A stretch of 18,605 bases of DNA. Source: Verrucomicrobiota bacterium (lineage in GTDB: Bacteria; Verrucomicrobiota; Verrucomicrobiia; Limisphaerales; UBA9464). The position numbers and the translations under genes were made by a program. The notes beneath the pieces were generated by a model. The model made no database searches. It was not told the DNA's origin and saw only the letters and a program-made list of their open reading frames with translations. Position 1 is the first letter of the stretch; the number at the start of each line of letters is the position of its first letter. The stretch covers positions 1 to 18,605 of the forward strand of contig JANXMD010000070.1 in NCBI GenBank assembly GCA_025354845.1, in the 5' to 3' direction. This document shows, in pieces, positions 6,954-14,738 of the stretch.

Positions 6954-8492
6954 ATGAACCTCGCCTCCGCCGTTCTTCCCGCAGGCGAACCGCCAGTCGG
7001 GCGGGGGCGGCGGAACTTTGGCTGGGCCACGAAACGGGCGGTCCTGGGGGTGATGGCGGCCACGTTGACGTTCCAGCTGGCCTTTGAGTTCCCCGCGCTG
7101 GGATGGCTGGTCCTGGTGTCGCTGGCTTGCCTTTTCGATCTGCGACTCCTCGCCACCGCTCGTCAGGCGTTCTACGCCGGATTGATCGTGGGATTGGGCA
7201 TTTTCATCCCCCAGACCGGATTCCTGTGGACGATCTTCGGTCCGGTGGCGGTGGTGCTGTGGCTCATTCTGGCCTTCTTCCACGGCCTGTTCGTTTCGCT
7301 GTTGAACCGGGTGGAAGCCCAATGGGGCACTGTGGCGTCCTGGATCCTGGCCCCGATGCTCTGGTGTGGAATCGAGTACTTTCGGTGCGAAGTGTGGTGG
7401 CTTCGATTCACCTGGTTTGCGGCGGCAAGCCCATTTCAGGAATCCGTCGCTGGGCTGGCTCGTCTCCTCGGAACCTATGGCTTGGGTGCGCTGGCGATGG
7501 GGATTGCGGGACTCGGACTGCTGCTGTGGCACTCGCGTCGCTGGCGACTGCTGGGGTTGCTGGGGATCGCCGCGGCAGGTCTCGCCGTTTGGGGCCGCAG
7601 CCGCGAGACCGTCCTCGACGCCACGGTTCCCGGAGTTCAGGTGGTGGGGATTCAATTGGAATTCCCCGGGGTGCCTGAGGTGTCGGTCGCGCTCACCCGC
7701 GCAGCGCAGGAGCACCCGAGTGCCGAGATGTTTGTTCTGAGCGAGTATACCTTTGACGGACCGGTGCCAGACTCCATCCGGGCCTGGTGCGCCAAGCAGG
7801 GGAAATGGCTCATTGCCGGCGGGAAGGAATGGGTTGACCCGGCGACGAATTCGGCGCCCGCCGTCGAATCGGGAGTGAAACGAATATTGGGGCTTCGGTC
7901 GGCCGGGGCGTCCTCGCCGGACTTCTTCAACACGGCCTACGTCATCGGCACCAATGGACAGGTCGTGTTTCGTCAGGCCAAATCACGACCGATCCAGTTT
8001 TTTGCCGACGGGTTGCCGGCCCGCTCCCAGGAAGTCTGGGCGTCTCCGTGGGGCCCGATTGGGATCGCGATCTGCTACGACCTTAGCTACCGGCAGGTGG
8101 TCGATGGGCTGATTCGTCGCGATGCCCGGGCCCTGATCGTGCCGACGATGGATGTCGAGTCCTGGGGCCCACGCGAGCACCAGCTCAATGCGCGCATGAC
8201 CCGGATCCGTGCGACCGAATACGGCGTGCCCATTTTTCGCGTCGCCAGTTCCGGTATTTCGCAGTGGGTGGTCCCGTCCGGACGCGAACGGGCGGTCGCC
8301 CCGTTTCCGGGTTCCGGCGCCTCGATCGAGGGACTTCTTTCCCTCGACCCATCGCGCGGCACCCGCCTGCCGCTGGATTCCCGATTCGCACCGATGGCGT
8401 CCGCCGGGACCGGTGTGGTGCTCTTGATAGTCTTGGTTTCGCGTCGTCGTCGTCCGGTTAGCCGTGCCGTCGCGACGCATCGTCTCGCCTGA
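6954..8492 (+). CDS. lnt: Apolipoprotein N-acyltransferase-like protein (Lnt, CN-hydrolase fold)
   Basis: The 512-residue protein has an N-terminal block of about six or seven hydrophobic segments (residues 27-215), a nitrilase-fold domain (about 225-470), and a final hydrophobic segment (483-496). That is the Lnt architecture and close to its usual length. The triad is visible: Glu264 in LSEYTFDG, Lys343 in RQAKSRPIQFFADG, and Cys374 in IGIAICYDLSYRQ. Lnt transfers an acyl chain from phospholipid to the N-terminal cysteine of lipoproteins at the periplasmic face of the inner membrane, releasing a lysophospholipid. Two points are atypical. The usual K-x-x-L-V-P-F-G-E segment is replaced by KSRPIQFFADG, and the residue two after the cysteine is Asp rather than Glu. 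The gene lies between lplT and aas homologues, with only 12 bases to aas. A divergent nitrilase-fold acyltransferase with another acceptor remains possible. Confidence 0.82.
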   Translation: MNLASAVLPAGEPPVGRGRRNFGWATKRAVLGVMAATLTFQLAFEFPALGWLVLVSLACLFDLRLLATARQAFYAGLIVGLGIFIPQTGFLWTIFGPVAVVLWLILAFFHGLFVSLLNRVEAQWGTVASWILAPMLWCGIEYFRCEVWWLRFTWFAAASPFQESVAGLARLLGTYGLGALAMGIAGLGLLLWHSRRWRLLGLLGIAAAGLAVWGRSRETVLDATVPGVQVVGIQLEFPGVPEVSVALTRAAQEHPSAEMFVLSEYTFDGPVPDSIRAWCAKQGKWLIAGGKEWVDPATNSAPAVESGVKRILGLRSAGASSPDFFNTAYVIGTNGQVVFRQAKSRPIQFFADGLPARSQEVWASPWGPIGIAICYDLSYRQVVDGLIRRDARALIVPTMDVESWGPREHQLNARMTRIRATEYGVPIFRVASSGISQWVVPSGRERAVAPFPGSGASIEGLLSLDPSRGTRLPLDSRFAPMASAGTGVVLLIVLVSRRRRPVSRAVATHRLA

Positions 8493-8504
8493 TTCTATTG
8501 TGCC

Positions 8505-10673
8505 ATGAAACTCGTGCTGCAAGGTCTCGTCCGACTTCTCTTTCGTTTTCGCGCGTTCAACACCGAGGTTCTCGACACGGCAGGCCCGGTCCTGCTGATA
8601 CCGAATCACGTCTCCTGGCTGGACTGGTTATTCCTGGTGGTTTGCCTCGACGAGGACTGGAAGTTCGTGACCTCAAGCACCACGGCGCAGGTCAGCTGGT
8701 TCCATCGCAAGATGATGATCAACCGCCGAACCTTCCCGGTGGACACCAGTTCGCCCTATGCGGTGAAGCGGATGGCCGAGTTTCTCGCTTCAGGTGGTCG
8801 TCTGGTGCTGTTTGCTGAAGGTCGGATCACCCTAACCGGGGCGCTGATGAAGGTGTTCGATGGCACCGGATTCCTCCTCCACAAGACCGGCGCTCGGGTG
8901 ATTACCGCCTACCTCCGCGGCGCCAACCGGACGCACTGGGTGCGCCACACCGGATGGACGCAATGGTTTCCCCGGGTGTCGGTCCACTTTAGCGAGGCGA
9001 TGCTCCCGCCGCCGCTTCCGGAAGGGACGCGCAACACGGTGGCGCGGCAGAAACGCACGACCTGGCTGCGGGACGCCATGGTGCGTCAGCACTTCGAGAC
9101 CGAGATGCTATTTGGCGCCCGCACCGTGTTGGCCGCGGTCGCTGAGACCGCGCATTCGCTCGCGGGGAAGGTGGTCCTGGAGGATTTCACCCTCGCCGAG
9201 CTGACCTACCGTCGACTGATGACCGGCGTTGAGGTGCTGGCCGGCGAATGGATCCGCCGGTGGGGCCGTGGTCCCGCCGGGGGTACGGAACGGATCGGCA
9301 TCCTCCTTCCGAACGCCAATGCCGCCCCGACGGCGCTCCTGAGCCTCTGGGCCGCGGACTACATTCCCGCGTTGTTGAACTTTTCGACCGGCATCCCGGT
9401 GATGTTGCAGTGCTGCCAATTGGCCGGACTGAAACGGGTGCTCACCTCGCGCACGTTCCTGGAAAAGGCAAAGCTCCATCTCGAACCGCTGACCGAGGCG
9501 GGCATCGAACTGATCTACCTCGAAGACGTGCGCCAAGGCATTGGTTCTGCCACCCGCTTGACGGCCCTCTCGCGACAGTACTGGGACTGCGGCGGGGCGT
9601 TTCGTCCCCGCCATACCGAGGCCGGCGAGTCCAGCACGGACCCTGCCGTGGTTCTGTTCACCTCGGGCTCGGAGGGCGTGCCCAAGGGGGTCGTTCTCAG
9701 CCATCACAACCTGCTCGCCAACGTGCGTCAGTTGAACGGCACGATGGATTTGACGGATCACGAGCGCTTCTTCAATGCGATGCCGATGTTCCACAGCTTC
9801 GGCCTCACCGGATGCACGTTGTTCCCGCTCATTCGCGGTCTCTACGTGTTCCTCTATCCCTCCCCGCTGCACTACCGCGTGGTTCCAGCGGCAGTGTACG
9901 ACCGCGCGTGTACCATCATGCTCGGCACGAATACCTTTCTGAACGGCTATGCGCGTCGGGCGCATCCGTATGACTTCAATTCGTTGAAATACCTGGTGGC
10001 CGGCGCGGAGAAGGTGCAGGAGGCCACCGCCAACACCTGGGCGCGAACCTTCGGCGTGCGTCTGCTGGAAGGCTACGGAGCCACCGAATGCAGCCCGGCC
10101 TTGTGTATCAATTCACGGGTGGACCCCAGGTTTGGATCGGTGGGTCGTTTTCTTCCGAACATCGAATGGCGCCTCGAACCGGTAGACGGGATCGCCGAGG
10201 GCGGTCGGTTGCTGGTGCGCGGGCCCAACATCATGAAGGGGTATCTCAATCCCGAGCCGGATGCGAAATTCCAGGCTCTGGGCGGCTGGTATGATACCGG
10301 TGACATGGTGCGCGTGGACGACGATGGATTCGTCTTCATTCTCGGCCGGTTGAAGCGCTTCGCCAAGATCAGCGGCGAGATGGTGAGTCTAACGGCGGTG
10401 GAAGAGGCGTTCGCCGGTGCCTTCCCGCAGTTTGGGGCCCGCTGCGAGGTCGCGGTCGTGGCGATTCACGATGTGGACAAGGGTGAAAAACTGGTCGCCA
10501 TCACCAATGAACCCAAGCTCACGCTCGACGATCTCCGACTGGCGATCAAGGCCCGCGGACTGACCAACCTGTGTGTTCCGCGCGAGCTGCGGGTGATGCA
10601 CGAGATTCCGAAACTCGGGACCGGCAAAGTAGACAACCAGGAACTCGTCCGTCGCGTCCTGACGCCCGCGTGA
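8505..10673 (+). CDS. aas: Aas-like bifunctional acyltransferase / acyl-ACP synthetase
   Basis: The 722-residue product matches the length and two-domain layout of E. coli Aas (719 residues). Residues 1-200 are a PlsC-type acyltransferase: catalytic H-x4-D in NHVSWLD (34-40), and EGRIT at 105-109 as the acceptor-binding motif. Residues about 215-720 are an AMP-forming acyl-activating enzyme. LFTSGSEGVPKGVVLSH (384-400) is the nucleotide-binding P-loop, GYGATECSP is at 523-531, YDTGD at 596-600, and the catalytic Lys708 lies in GTGKVD. Aas activates a fatty acid onto ACP and uses it to re-acylate 2-acyl-lysophospholipid on the cytoplasmic face of the inner membrane. It starts 12 bases after the Lnt-like gene and shares an operon with the LplT-like transporter, forming a complete recycling route. 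No obvious ribosome site precedes the ATG. All key motifs appear intact. Confidence 0.93.
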   Translation: MKLVLQGLVRLLFRFRAFNTEVLDTAGPVLLIPNHVSWLDWLFLVVCLDEDWKFVTSSTTAQVSWFHRKMMINRRTFPVDTSSPYAVKRMAEFLASGGRLVLFAEGRITLTGALMKVFDGTGFLLHKTGARVITAYLRGANRTHWVRHTGWTQWFPRVSVHFSEAMLPPPLPEGTRNTVARQKRTTWLRDAMVRQHFETEMLFGARTVLAAVAETAHSLAGKVVLEDFTLAELTYRRLMTGVEVLAGEWIRRWGRGPAGGTERIGILLPNANAAPTALLSLWAADYIPALLNFSTGIPVMLQCCQLAGLKRVLTSRTFLEKAKLHLEPLTEAGIELIYLEDVRQGIGSATRLTALSRQYWDCGGAFRPRHTEAGESSTDPAVVLFTSGSEGVPKGVVLSHHNLLANVRQLNGTMDLTDHERFFNAMPMFHSFGLTGCTLFPLIRGLYVFLYPSPLHYRVVPAAVYDRACTIMLGTNTFLNGYARRAHPYDFNSLKYLVAGAEKVQEATANTWARTFGVRLLEGYGATECSPALCINSRVDPRFGSVGRFLPNIEWRLEPVDGIAEGGRLLVRGPNIMKGYLNPEPDAKFQALGGWYDTGDMVRVDDDGFVFILGRLKRFAKISGEMVSLTAVEEAFAGAFPQFGARCEVAVVAIHDVDKGEKLVAITNEPKLTLDDLRLAIKARGLTNLCVPRELRVMHEIPKLGTGKVDNQELVRRVLTPA

Positions 10674-10722
10674 GCGCACGTGAGCCCAATTCCCCTCGGC
10701 GAAACTCAACCTAGGAACTCCA

Positions 10723-11958
10723 ATGAACTACGCGGACGTGGAAAAGCTCCATGAGCTGGGTCTGATCGATGCGTCGCAGCGGCAGCGGATTGTGGAGACC
10801 TTGAATCTCCGCGAGGAGCCGGGACGCATGCTCACGATATTTTCCGTGCTGGGCGCCTTGTTGATCGTCGCCGGCATTGGCCTGCTGATTTCCTCCAATT
10901 GGGATGACATCCCGTCCTGGCTAAAGATCGCAGTGGGGCTGGGTTTGATGCTCTCCGCATGGGCCGTGGGCTACCGGCTTCGCGAGGGCCGGGCCGGCGT
11001 TCCCGGAAATTGGCCGCGGGTTGGCGAGGCGTTGTATCTGGTCGGAGCGGGCCTGTGGCTCGGCAACATCGCGCTGGTCGGGCAGATCTACCACCTGTCG
11101 AGTCGCGAACCCAACGCGCTGCTCCTCTGGTTGGTCGGCATCGCCGCGTTGCCCTGGATCCTGCGATCGAAGGCGCTGTTCGTGCTTTCGCTCATCGCGC
11201 TGTTCGTGTGGCTTGGCGCCGAGGTGAATTCGGCGGAGGGGCTGCTGGGTGGGGAGTGGCGTCAGTCGCAATTGCTGCTCTATCATCTCGTGGGCTTGGT
11301 GCTGCTCGCGTGGGGACATGGGTTGCGCGGCGGCCCGTGGAAGGCGTTTTCTACCGCCGCCGAGAAGACGGGCTTGCTGGCGTTTTTTCTCGCCGCCTAT
11401 CCGTTTTGTTGGGGAATTCTGGGATTGCACCACCTGGGATCGAATCCTGCGGTGATTACAACCCTCGTGGTGCTGGGCGCGGTCGCGCTGGTGTTGTTCG
11501 CTATCTCGCTCTGGCGCGAAGATCTCGGTCTCACCGCGCAATGGCGCTGGACCTGGGTGCTGTCCTTGGTCGGTGTCAGCCTGTTGATCGGCATCACCGT
11601 CGCCGGGCAGGATCCGGGGTCGGCGAATCGCAGTTGGTTTTTTGGGAGTGACGATTCGAATGCCTGGTTTCATGCCGCGGTGTGTGTCGCCTTGTTTCTC
11701 GTGTCGCTGGTGATGGCGCACGTGGGGCTCGCGATTCGCTCCGCCTTTGCTGTGAACTTCGCCATCACCGTGATCGCCATGGTTTTCCTCGCGCTGTACG
11801 TGACGCTGGTGGGCAGCATGGCGACGACCGGCTGGATGTTCCTCTTTTCGGGAGTGTCGCTGATCGGCTTCGGCGTCTTTCTGGAACGCCGCCGCCGGTC
11901 CCTGATCGCGCGCCTTCGCGCCGCCGCCACACCCCACTCGAACGCCCACGCTGCCTGA
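10723..11958 (+). CDS. DUF2157 family polytopic membrane protein
   Basis: The 411-residue protein begins with a short soluble helical region (MNYADVEKLHELGLIDASQR) followed by about ten or eleven hydrophobic segments. The block from RMLTIFSVLGALLIVAGIGL through LISSNWDDIPSWLKI is the signature of DUF2157, a membrane family of unknown function. It ends with a basic tail, ERRRRSLIARLRAAA, likely cytoplasmic. The start is supported by AGGA (10713-10716) six bases before the ATG. It follows the aas homologue by 49 bases and precedes a GDYXXLXY protein by 14 bases; that pairing recurs in bacteria and suggests a joint membrane role. No catalytic residues are evident, so I assign no activity. Confidence 0.85.
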   Translation: MNYADVEKLHELGLIDASQRQRIVETLNLREEPGRMLTIFSVLGALLIVAGIGLLISSNWDDIPSWLKIAVGLGLMLSAWAVGYRLREGRAGVPGNWPRVGEALYLVGAGLWLGNIALVGQIYHLSSREPNALLLWLVGIAALPWILRSKALFVLSLIALFVWLGAEVNSAEGLLGGEWRQSQLLLYHLVGLVLLAWGHGLRGGPWKAFSTAAEKTGLLAFFLAAYPFCWGILGLHHLGSNPAVITTLVVLGAVALVLFAISLWREDLGLTAQWRWTWVLSLVGVSLLIGITVAGQDPGSANRSWFFGSDDSNAWFHAAVCVALFLVSLVMAHVGLAIRSAFAVNFAITVIAMVFLALYVTLVGSMATTGWMFLFSGVSLIGFGVFLERRRRSLIARLRAAATPHSNAHAA

Positions 11959-11961
11959 ACT

Positions 11962-11966
11962 GAGGA
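11962..11966 (+). promoter_or_regulatory. Ribosome binding site for the GDYXXLXY gene
   Basis: GAGGA ends six bases before the ATG at 11973 and fixes that start. It lies in the short gap after the DUF2157 stop. Most genes in this window lack so clear a site, so this small group (the DUF2157 gene with AGGA, this gene with GAGGA, and the hydrolase with AAGGA at 12492-12496) stands out. Confidence 0.65.
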
Positions 11967-11972
11967 CCTCCC

Positions 11973-12509
11973 ATGAAAGCACTGCTTCTTTCCCTGATCC
12001 TCGGGTTGCAGACGGCGTTTCTGCTCGGAACGGTGGTGATGCAGGAACGCTCCCTTCACTCGGATCCGACGGTGTTGCTGGAGACGGCGCCGGTGGACCC
12101 GCGTGATTTGCTCCGAGGTGACTTCGTCATGCTGAGTTACAAGATCAGCCGAATTCCCTGGGCGACATTCGAACCGCCGCTGTCCGCCGAGCCGGCGCCC
12201 GGCACTTCGGTTTACGTTCAACTGGTTCCCGCCGGCCGCTTTCATGTGGTGGGCTCAGCATCGCTTCAGCCCCCGCAAGTGGCGTTGGAGCCGCGCCTGG
12301 TGAAAGCCACGGTGCAGCGGTCCTGGGGGAACCACGAAGTGTCCGTTCACTACGGCCTCGAGAAGTATTTCGTTCGAGAGGGAACGGGCAGTCCGCATGG
12401 CACTGTCACCGTGCAGGCGGCGATCACCCGCTCGGGAACTGCCTCCATCAAGGAGGTCTTCATCAATCAGGTCCCGTATCGCGAGGCGATGAAGGACGAA
12501 GCCCGATGA
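11973..12509 (+). CDS. GDYXXLXY domain membrane-associated protein
   Basis: The 178-residue protein has one N-terminal hydrophobic segment (about residues 3-23, LLLSLILGLQTAFLLGTVVM), which could be an uncleaved signal anchor. The defining motif follows: DPRDLLRGDFVMLSYKISR, with GDFVMLSY at residues 49-56 matching the GDYXXLXY family signature. The rest (60-175) alternates in a beta-rich pattern, with VYVQLVPAGRFHVVG, HYGLEKYFVREGTG and a C-terminal SIKEVFINQVPYREA. The family has no established biochemical function. It is typically encoded next to DUF2157 proteins, as here. The hydrophilic part most likely sits outside the cytoplasmic membrane. The stop overlaps the next start by 4 bases (ATGA), so expression of the alpha/beta hydrolase is probably coupled. 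Confidence 0.87.
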   Translation: MKALLLSLILGLQTAFLLGTVVMQERSLHSDPTVLLETAPVDPRDLLRGDFVMLSYKISRIPWATFEPPLSAEPAPGTSVYVQLVPAGRFHVVGSASLQPPQVALEPRLVKATVQRSWGNHEVSVHYGLEKYFVREGTGSPHGTVTVQAAITRSGTASIKEVFINQVPYREAMKDEAR

Positions 12510-13312
12510 CGCCCGTAGATTCCGATCTCGCGACCTTCTCGATGCGGGTCCACGGCTCGGACTCGCTGCCAACTCTGATCTACCTTCCCGGTCTGCATGG
12601 GGACTGGACCTTGGTGTCGTCGTTTCGTGCCGCCGTGGCGGGACGGGTGCGTTTTGTCGAGTTTAGCTACCCACCGGATTGCAGTCTGAGTCTGGAGGCC
12701 TACGGCCGACAGGTGATTGCGGCGCTGCGAGACGCGGGAATCCGAAGCGGATGGATCCTCGGCGAATCGTTCGGGTCGCAGGTGTCCTGGGAGGTGATTC
12801 GGCAGGGGTTCCCAGCCAACGGCTTGATTCTCGCGGGCGGCTTCGTCCGCTTCCCGTTTTCCTGGGGACTGGCACGGGCATGCCGGCTCTGCGGCAGTCG
12901 GGCGGCGTGGCCGTTGAAGGTCATGCTGTGGCTCTACCCGAAGTACGCCCGGTTCCGCCACCGGAGAGCGCCCGCGACCCTCGACGCCATTCGGGAATTC
13001 GTCCGCCGCCGCGCAATGCCGGGTGATCGCGAGGCAATGACCCATCGCATGCATCTGATTGCCGGGTCAGACCCGAGGGCGGTGGCGGCGGCCTGTCGCG
13101 TGCCGGTCTTTTCCCTGACAGGGTTCTGGGACCCCATTGTTTTCTGGGGACCGGTGCGCCGTTGGCTTCGCGCGCAGTGCCCGACCTTCCAGGGGGATCG
13201 CATCCTATTTTGGGCCGATCACACCGTGCTCGCCACCCAACCCGTGGCTGCGTGCCGTCAAATCCTGGGGTGGATCGCGCTCACCCCGACGAAGCAGGAT
13301 TCCTCGCGTTGA
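12506..13312 (+). CDS. Alpha/beta-fold hydrolase
   Basis: The 268-residue protein has the elements of an alpha/beta hydrolase. LIYLPGLHGDW (24-34) is the oxyanion-hole loop, ILGESFGSQVSWEV carries the nucleophile elbow G-E-S-F-G with Ser88, and LTGFWDPIVFW has the likely acid Asp209. FWADHTVLATQP carries His239. A cap segment rich in aromatic and basic residues (about 115-185) includes PLKVMLWLYPKYARFRHRR and could contact membrane or a hydrophobic substrate. There is no signal peptide, so it is probably cytoplasmic. The ATG overlaps the previous stop and is preceded by AAGGA nine bases upstream. An esterase or lipase-like role would suit the lipid-metabolism neighbourhood, but the substrate is unknown. 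Confidence 0.85.
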   Translation: MTPVDSDLATFSMRVHGSDSLPTLIYLPGLHGDWTLVSSFRAAVAGRVRFVEFSYPPDCSLSLEAYGRQVIAALRDAGIRSGWILGESFGSQVSWEVIRQGFPANGLILAGGFVRFPFSWGLARACRLCGSRAAWPLKVMLWLYPKYARFRHRRAPATLDAIREFVRRRAMPGDREAMTHRMHLIAGSDPRAVAAACRVPVFSLTGFWDPIVFWGPVRRWLRAQCPTFQGDRILFWADHTVLATQPVAACRQILGWIALTPTKQDSSR

Positions 13313-13364
13313 CAAGCGGGGCCGGGATGAGTGAATGCCGGGAATCGTCCCTTCCATTCCCTCC

Positions 13365-13784
13365 ATGAGCACTCAAATCGAACCCTATCTCTTCTTCGGC
13401 GGCCGTTGTGATGAAGCCCTTGAGTTCTACCGCGAGGCAGTCGGGGCCGAGATCTTGATGGTGAAGCGGTTTTCCGAAAACCCGCAGCCGATGCCGCCGG
13501 GTGCGATTCCTCCGGATTGGGACGGCAAGGTGATGCATGCCTCGATCCGCATCGGGTCCAGCGTCGTCATGGCCTCCGACGGCTGCGGTCCCGCAACGGG
13601 ATTCAGCGGCTTCTCCCTGTCCCTCTCGGTGGCGACCGAGGCGGAGGTGGATCGGCTCCACGCCGCATTGGCGCAGGGAGGCAAGGTGACCATGCCGCCA
13701 ACTCAGACCTTCTGGTCGCCGCGCTTCGGCATGCTCGAAGACAAGTTTGGCGTCGGCTGGATGATCACCGTGGCCATCGCCTGA
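13365..13784 (+). CDS. VOC superfamily protein, PhnB-like
   Basis: I chose the ATG at 13365 (139 residues) over the in-frame ATG at 13335, because PhnB-like proteins begin almost directly with the first beta strand, seen here as STQIEPYLFFGGRCDEAL. The family pattern continues with EFYREAVGAEILMVKRFSE, a long PPGAIPPDW loop, KVMHASIRIGSSVVMASDG, and the C-terminal half SLSVATEAEVDRLHAALAQG, TQTFWSPRFGMLEDKFGVGW. These small proteins belong to the vicinal-oxygen-chelate superfamily (glyoxalase / 3-demethylubiquinone methyltransferase-like). E. coli PhnB has no confirmed enzyme activity, so no reaction is assigned. It lies 52 bases after the hydrolase gene and is convergent with the next gene, nine bases separating the stops. 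Confidence 0.87.
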   Translation: MSTQIEPYLFFGGRCDEALEFYREAVGAEILMVKRFSENPQPMPPGAIPPDWDGKVMHASIRIGSSVVMASDGCGPATGFSGFSLSLSVATEAEVDRLHAALAQGGKVTMPPTQTFWSPRFGMLEDKFGVGWMITVAIA

Positions 13785-13793
13785 ACGGTGGTT

Positions 13794-14738
13794 TTAGAGC
13801 CGACTGAACGGCACGAGCGATCGGTCTCGGACCACAATCGACCCCAGGCTGCGGATGAAGAAAAACATCAGTGCCTGGAAGGTGGTGGCGCTGGTGAAGT
13901 AGCCGAAGAATTCGTGAAAGGGCAGGGAGGCCCCGCGAAACGTGTACGCCGCCGGGAAGGTGTTGGGAATGTTCCACGCCCAGTCGTGATTGATGCCGAT
14001 GTGAAACGCCTCCCACGGTGGGAGGAAGCCAATGGCCATGATCAGGAACCACAGCCAGAACGCCGGCGAGCACGTGTAGGCGCGGAAGCTTTGGCTCCGC
14101 CACCACGCCGCCCAGGTTAGAACGTATCCGAAGCCCATCATCCACCACGCGTAATCCGTGGCGCGTGGATTCGGGAAGACGAAGTAAATCGCGAGCCAAG
14201 TCGCGGTGATGGGCCCGAAGATCCAGGGAAAGAGGCGACGCAGGCGGCGATGTTCCCGCTCGAACCAGTGGTCGGGAAGCAGATGAGAATAGAGGGCGTA
14301 CAGGACCACCTGGAAGAGACAGAAGGCGGGGTAGAAGAGGTATTCCATCACCGGCATGTCATTTCCAAGCCAGAGATGCCGGGTCAGGTGCCAGGGGCCC
14401 TGTCCTTCCTTGGTGAACCATCCCATCCAATACAGCTTCCCGGCAGGATAGCCCCAGAGACCGACCTCAACCGCCTTATTTTGCAGCCAGATGGTGGCCG
14501 GCACGATCGAGGAAAAGACGAGCGCGGTCATCCAACCGGTGTATCGCGCCGCATAGTAGGGCCACCCGATCAGGATGCCGCCGAGCATGTAAACGAACAC
14601 CGATCCCTCGTAGGTGTAGCCCCGCCGATAGAGCATCACGCCGGACAGGACGCTGACCGTTACGAGCAGGAGATTAAAGGCGGAGGTCCGGTTCATCCGT
14701 CCGTTCGGCCAAAGCGGTCGGTTAAGTGGGCCGGTCAT
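13794..14738 (-). CDS. Lycopene-cyclase-domain-like integral membrane protein (two modules)
   Basis: The 314-residue protein has about seven or eight hydrophobic segments. It appears to contain two lycopene-cyclase-type modules. In the first, VGLWGYPAGKLYWMGWF leads into LGNDMPVMEYLFY (motif at 128-136). In the second, HDWAWNIPNTFPAAYTF leads into LPFHEFFGYF (272-281). These resemble the W-G-x-x-P ... P-x-E-E-x-x-F pattern of CrtYc/CrtYd and CarR-type cyclases, but each keeps only the second glutamate. It follows another gene with the same domain type, overlapping it by 17 bases if the ATG at 14738 is used; the ATG at 14696 would instead leave a 25-base gap. The cyclase family cyclises carotenoid ends in the membrane. 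Whether this protein is catalytic is uncertain, as no other carotenoid gene is in view. Confidence 0.68.
   Translation of the reverse strand: MTGPLNRPLWPNGRMNRTSAFNLLLVTVSVLSGVMLYRRGYTYEGSVFVYMLGGILIGWPYYAARYTGWMTALVFSSIVPATIWLQNKAVEVGLWGYPAGKLYWMGWFTKEGQGPWHLTRHLWLGNDMPVMEYLFYPAFCLFQVVLYALYSHLLPDHWFEREHRRLRRLFPWIFGPITATWLAIYFVFPNPRATDYAWWMMGFGYVLTWAAWWRSQSFRAYTCSPAFWLWFLIMAIGFLPPWEAFHIGINHDWAWNIPNTFPAAYTFRGASLPFHEFFGYFTSATTFQALMFFFIRSLGSIVVRDRSLVPFSRL

Noticed and set aside
6702..7715. Antisense frame spanning the end of the lplT-like and the start of the lnt-like gene
   Set aside because: Composition is shadow-like and it overlaps two well-supported genes on the other strand.
9108..9965. 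Long open frame antisense to the aas-like gene
   Set aside because: It lies wholly inside a gene with all its catalytic motifs, and its peptide is Arg/Gln/His-rich, as expected from a shadow of a GC-rich gene.
10921..11982. Long antisense frame over the DUF2157 gene
   Set aside because: The peptide is dominated by Gln, His, Arg and Glu without hydrophobic core or motifs; the sense strand gives a clear polytopic membrane protein.
13335..13364. Upstream in-frame ATG for the PhnB-like gene
   Set aside because: The added MPGIVPSIPS residues precede the normal first strand of the family and have no homologous role.
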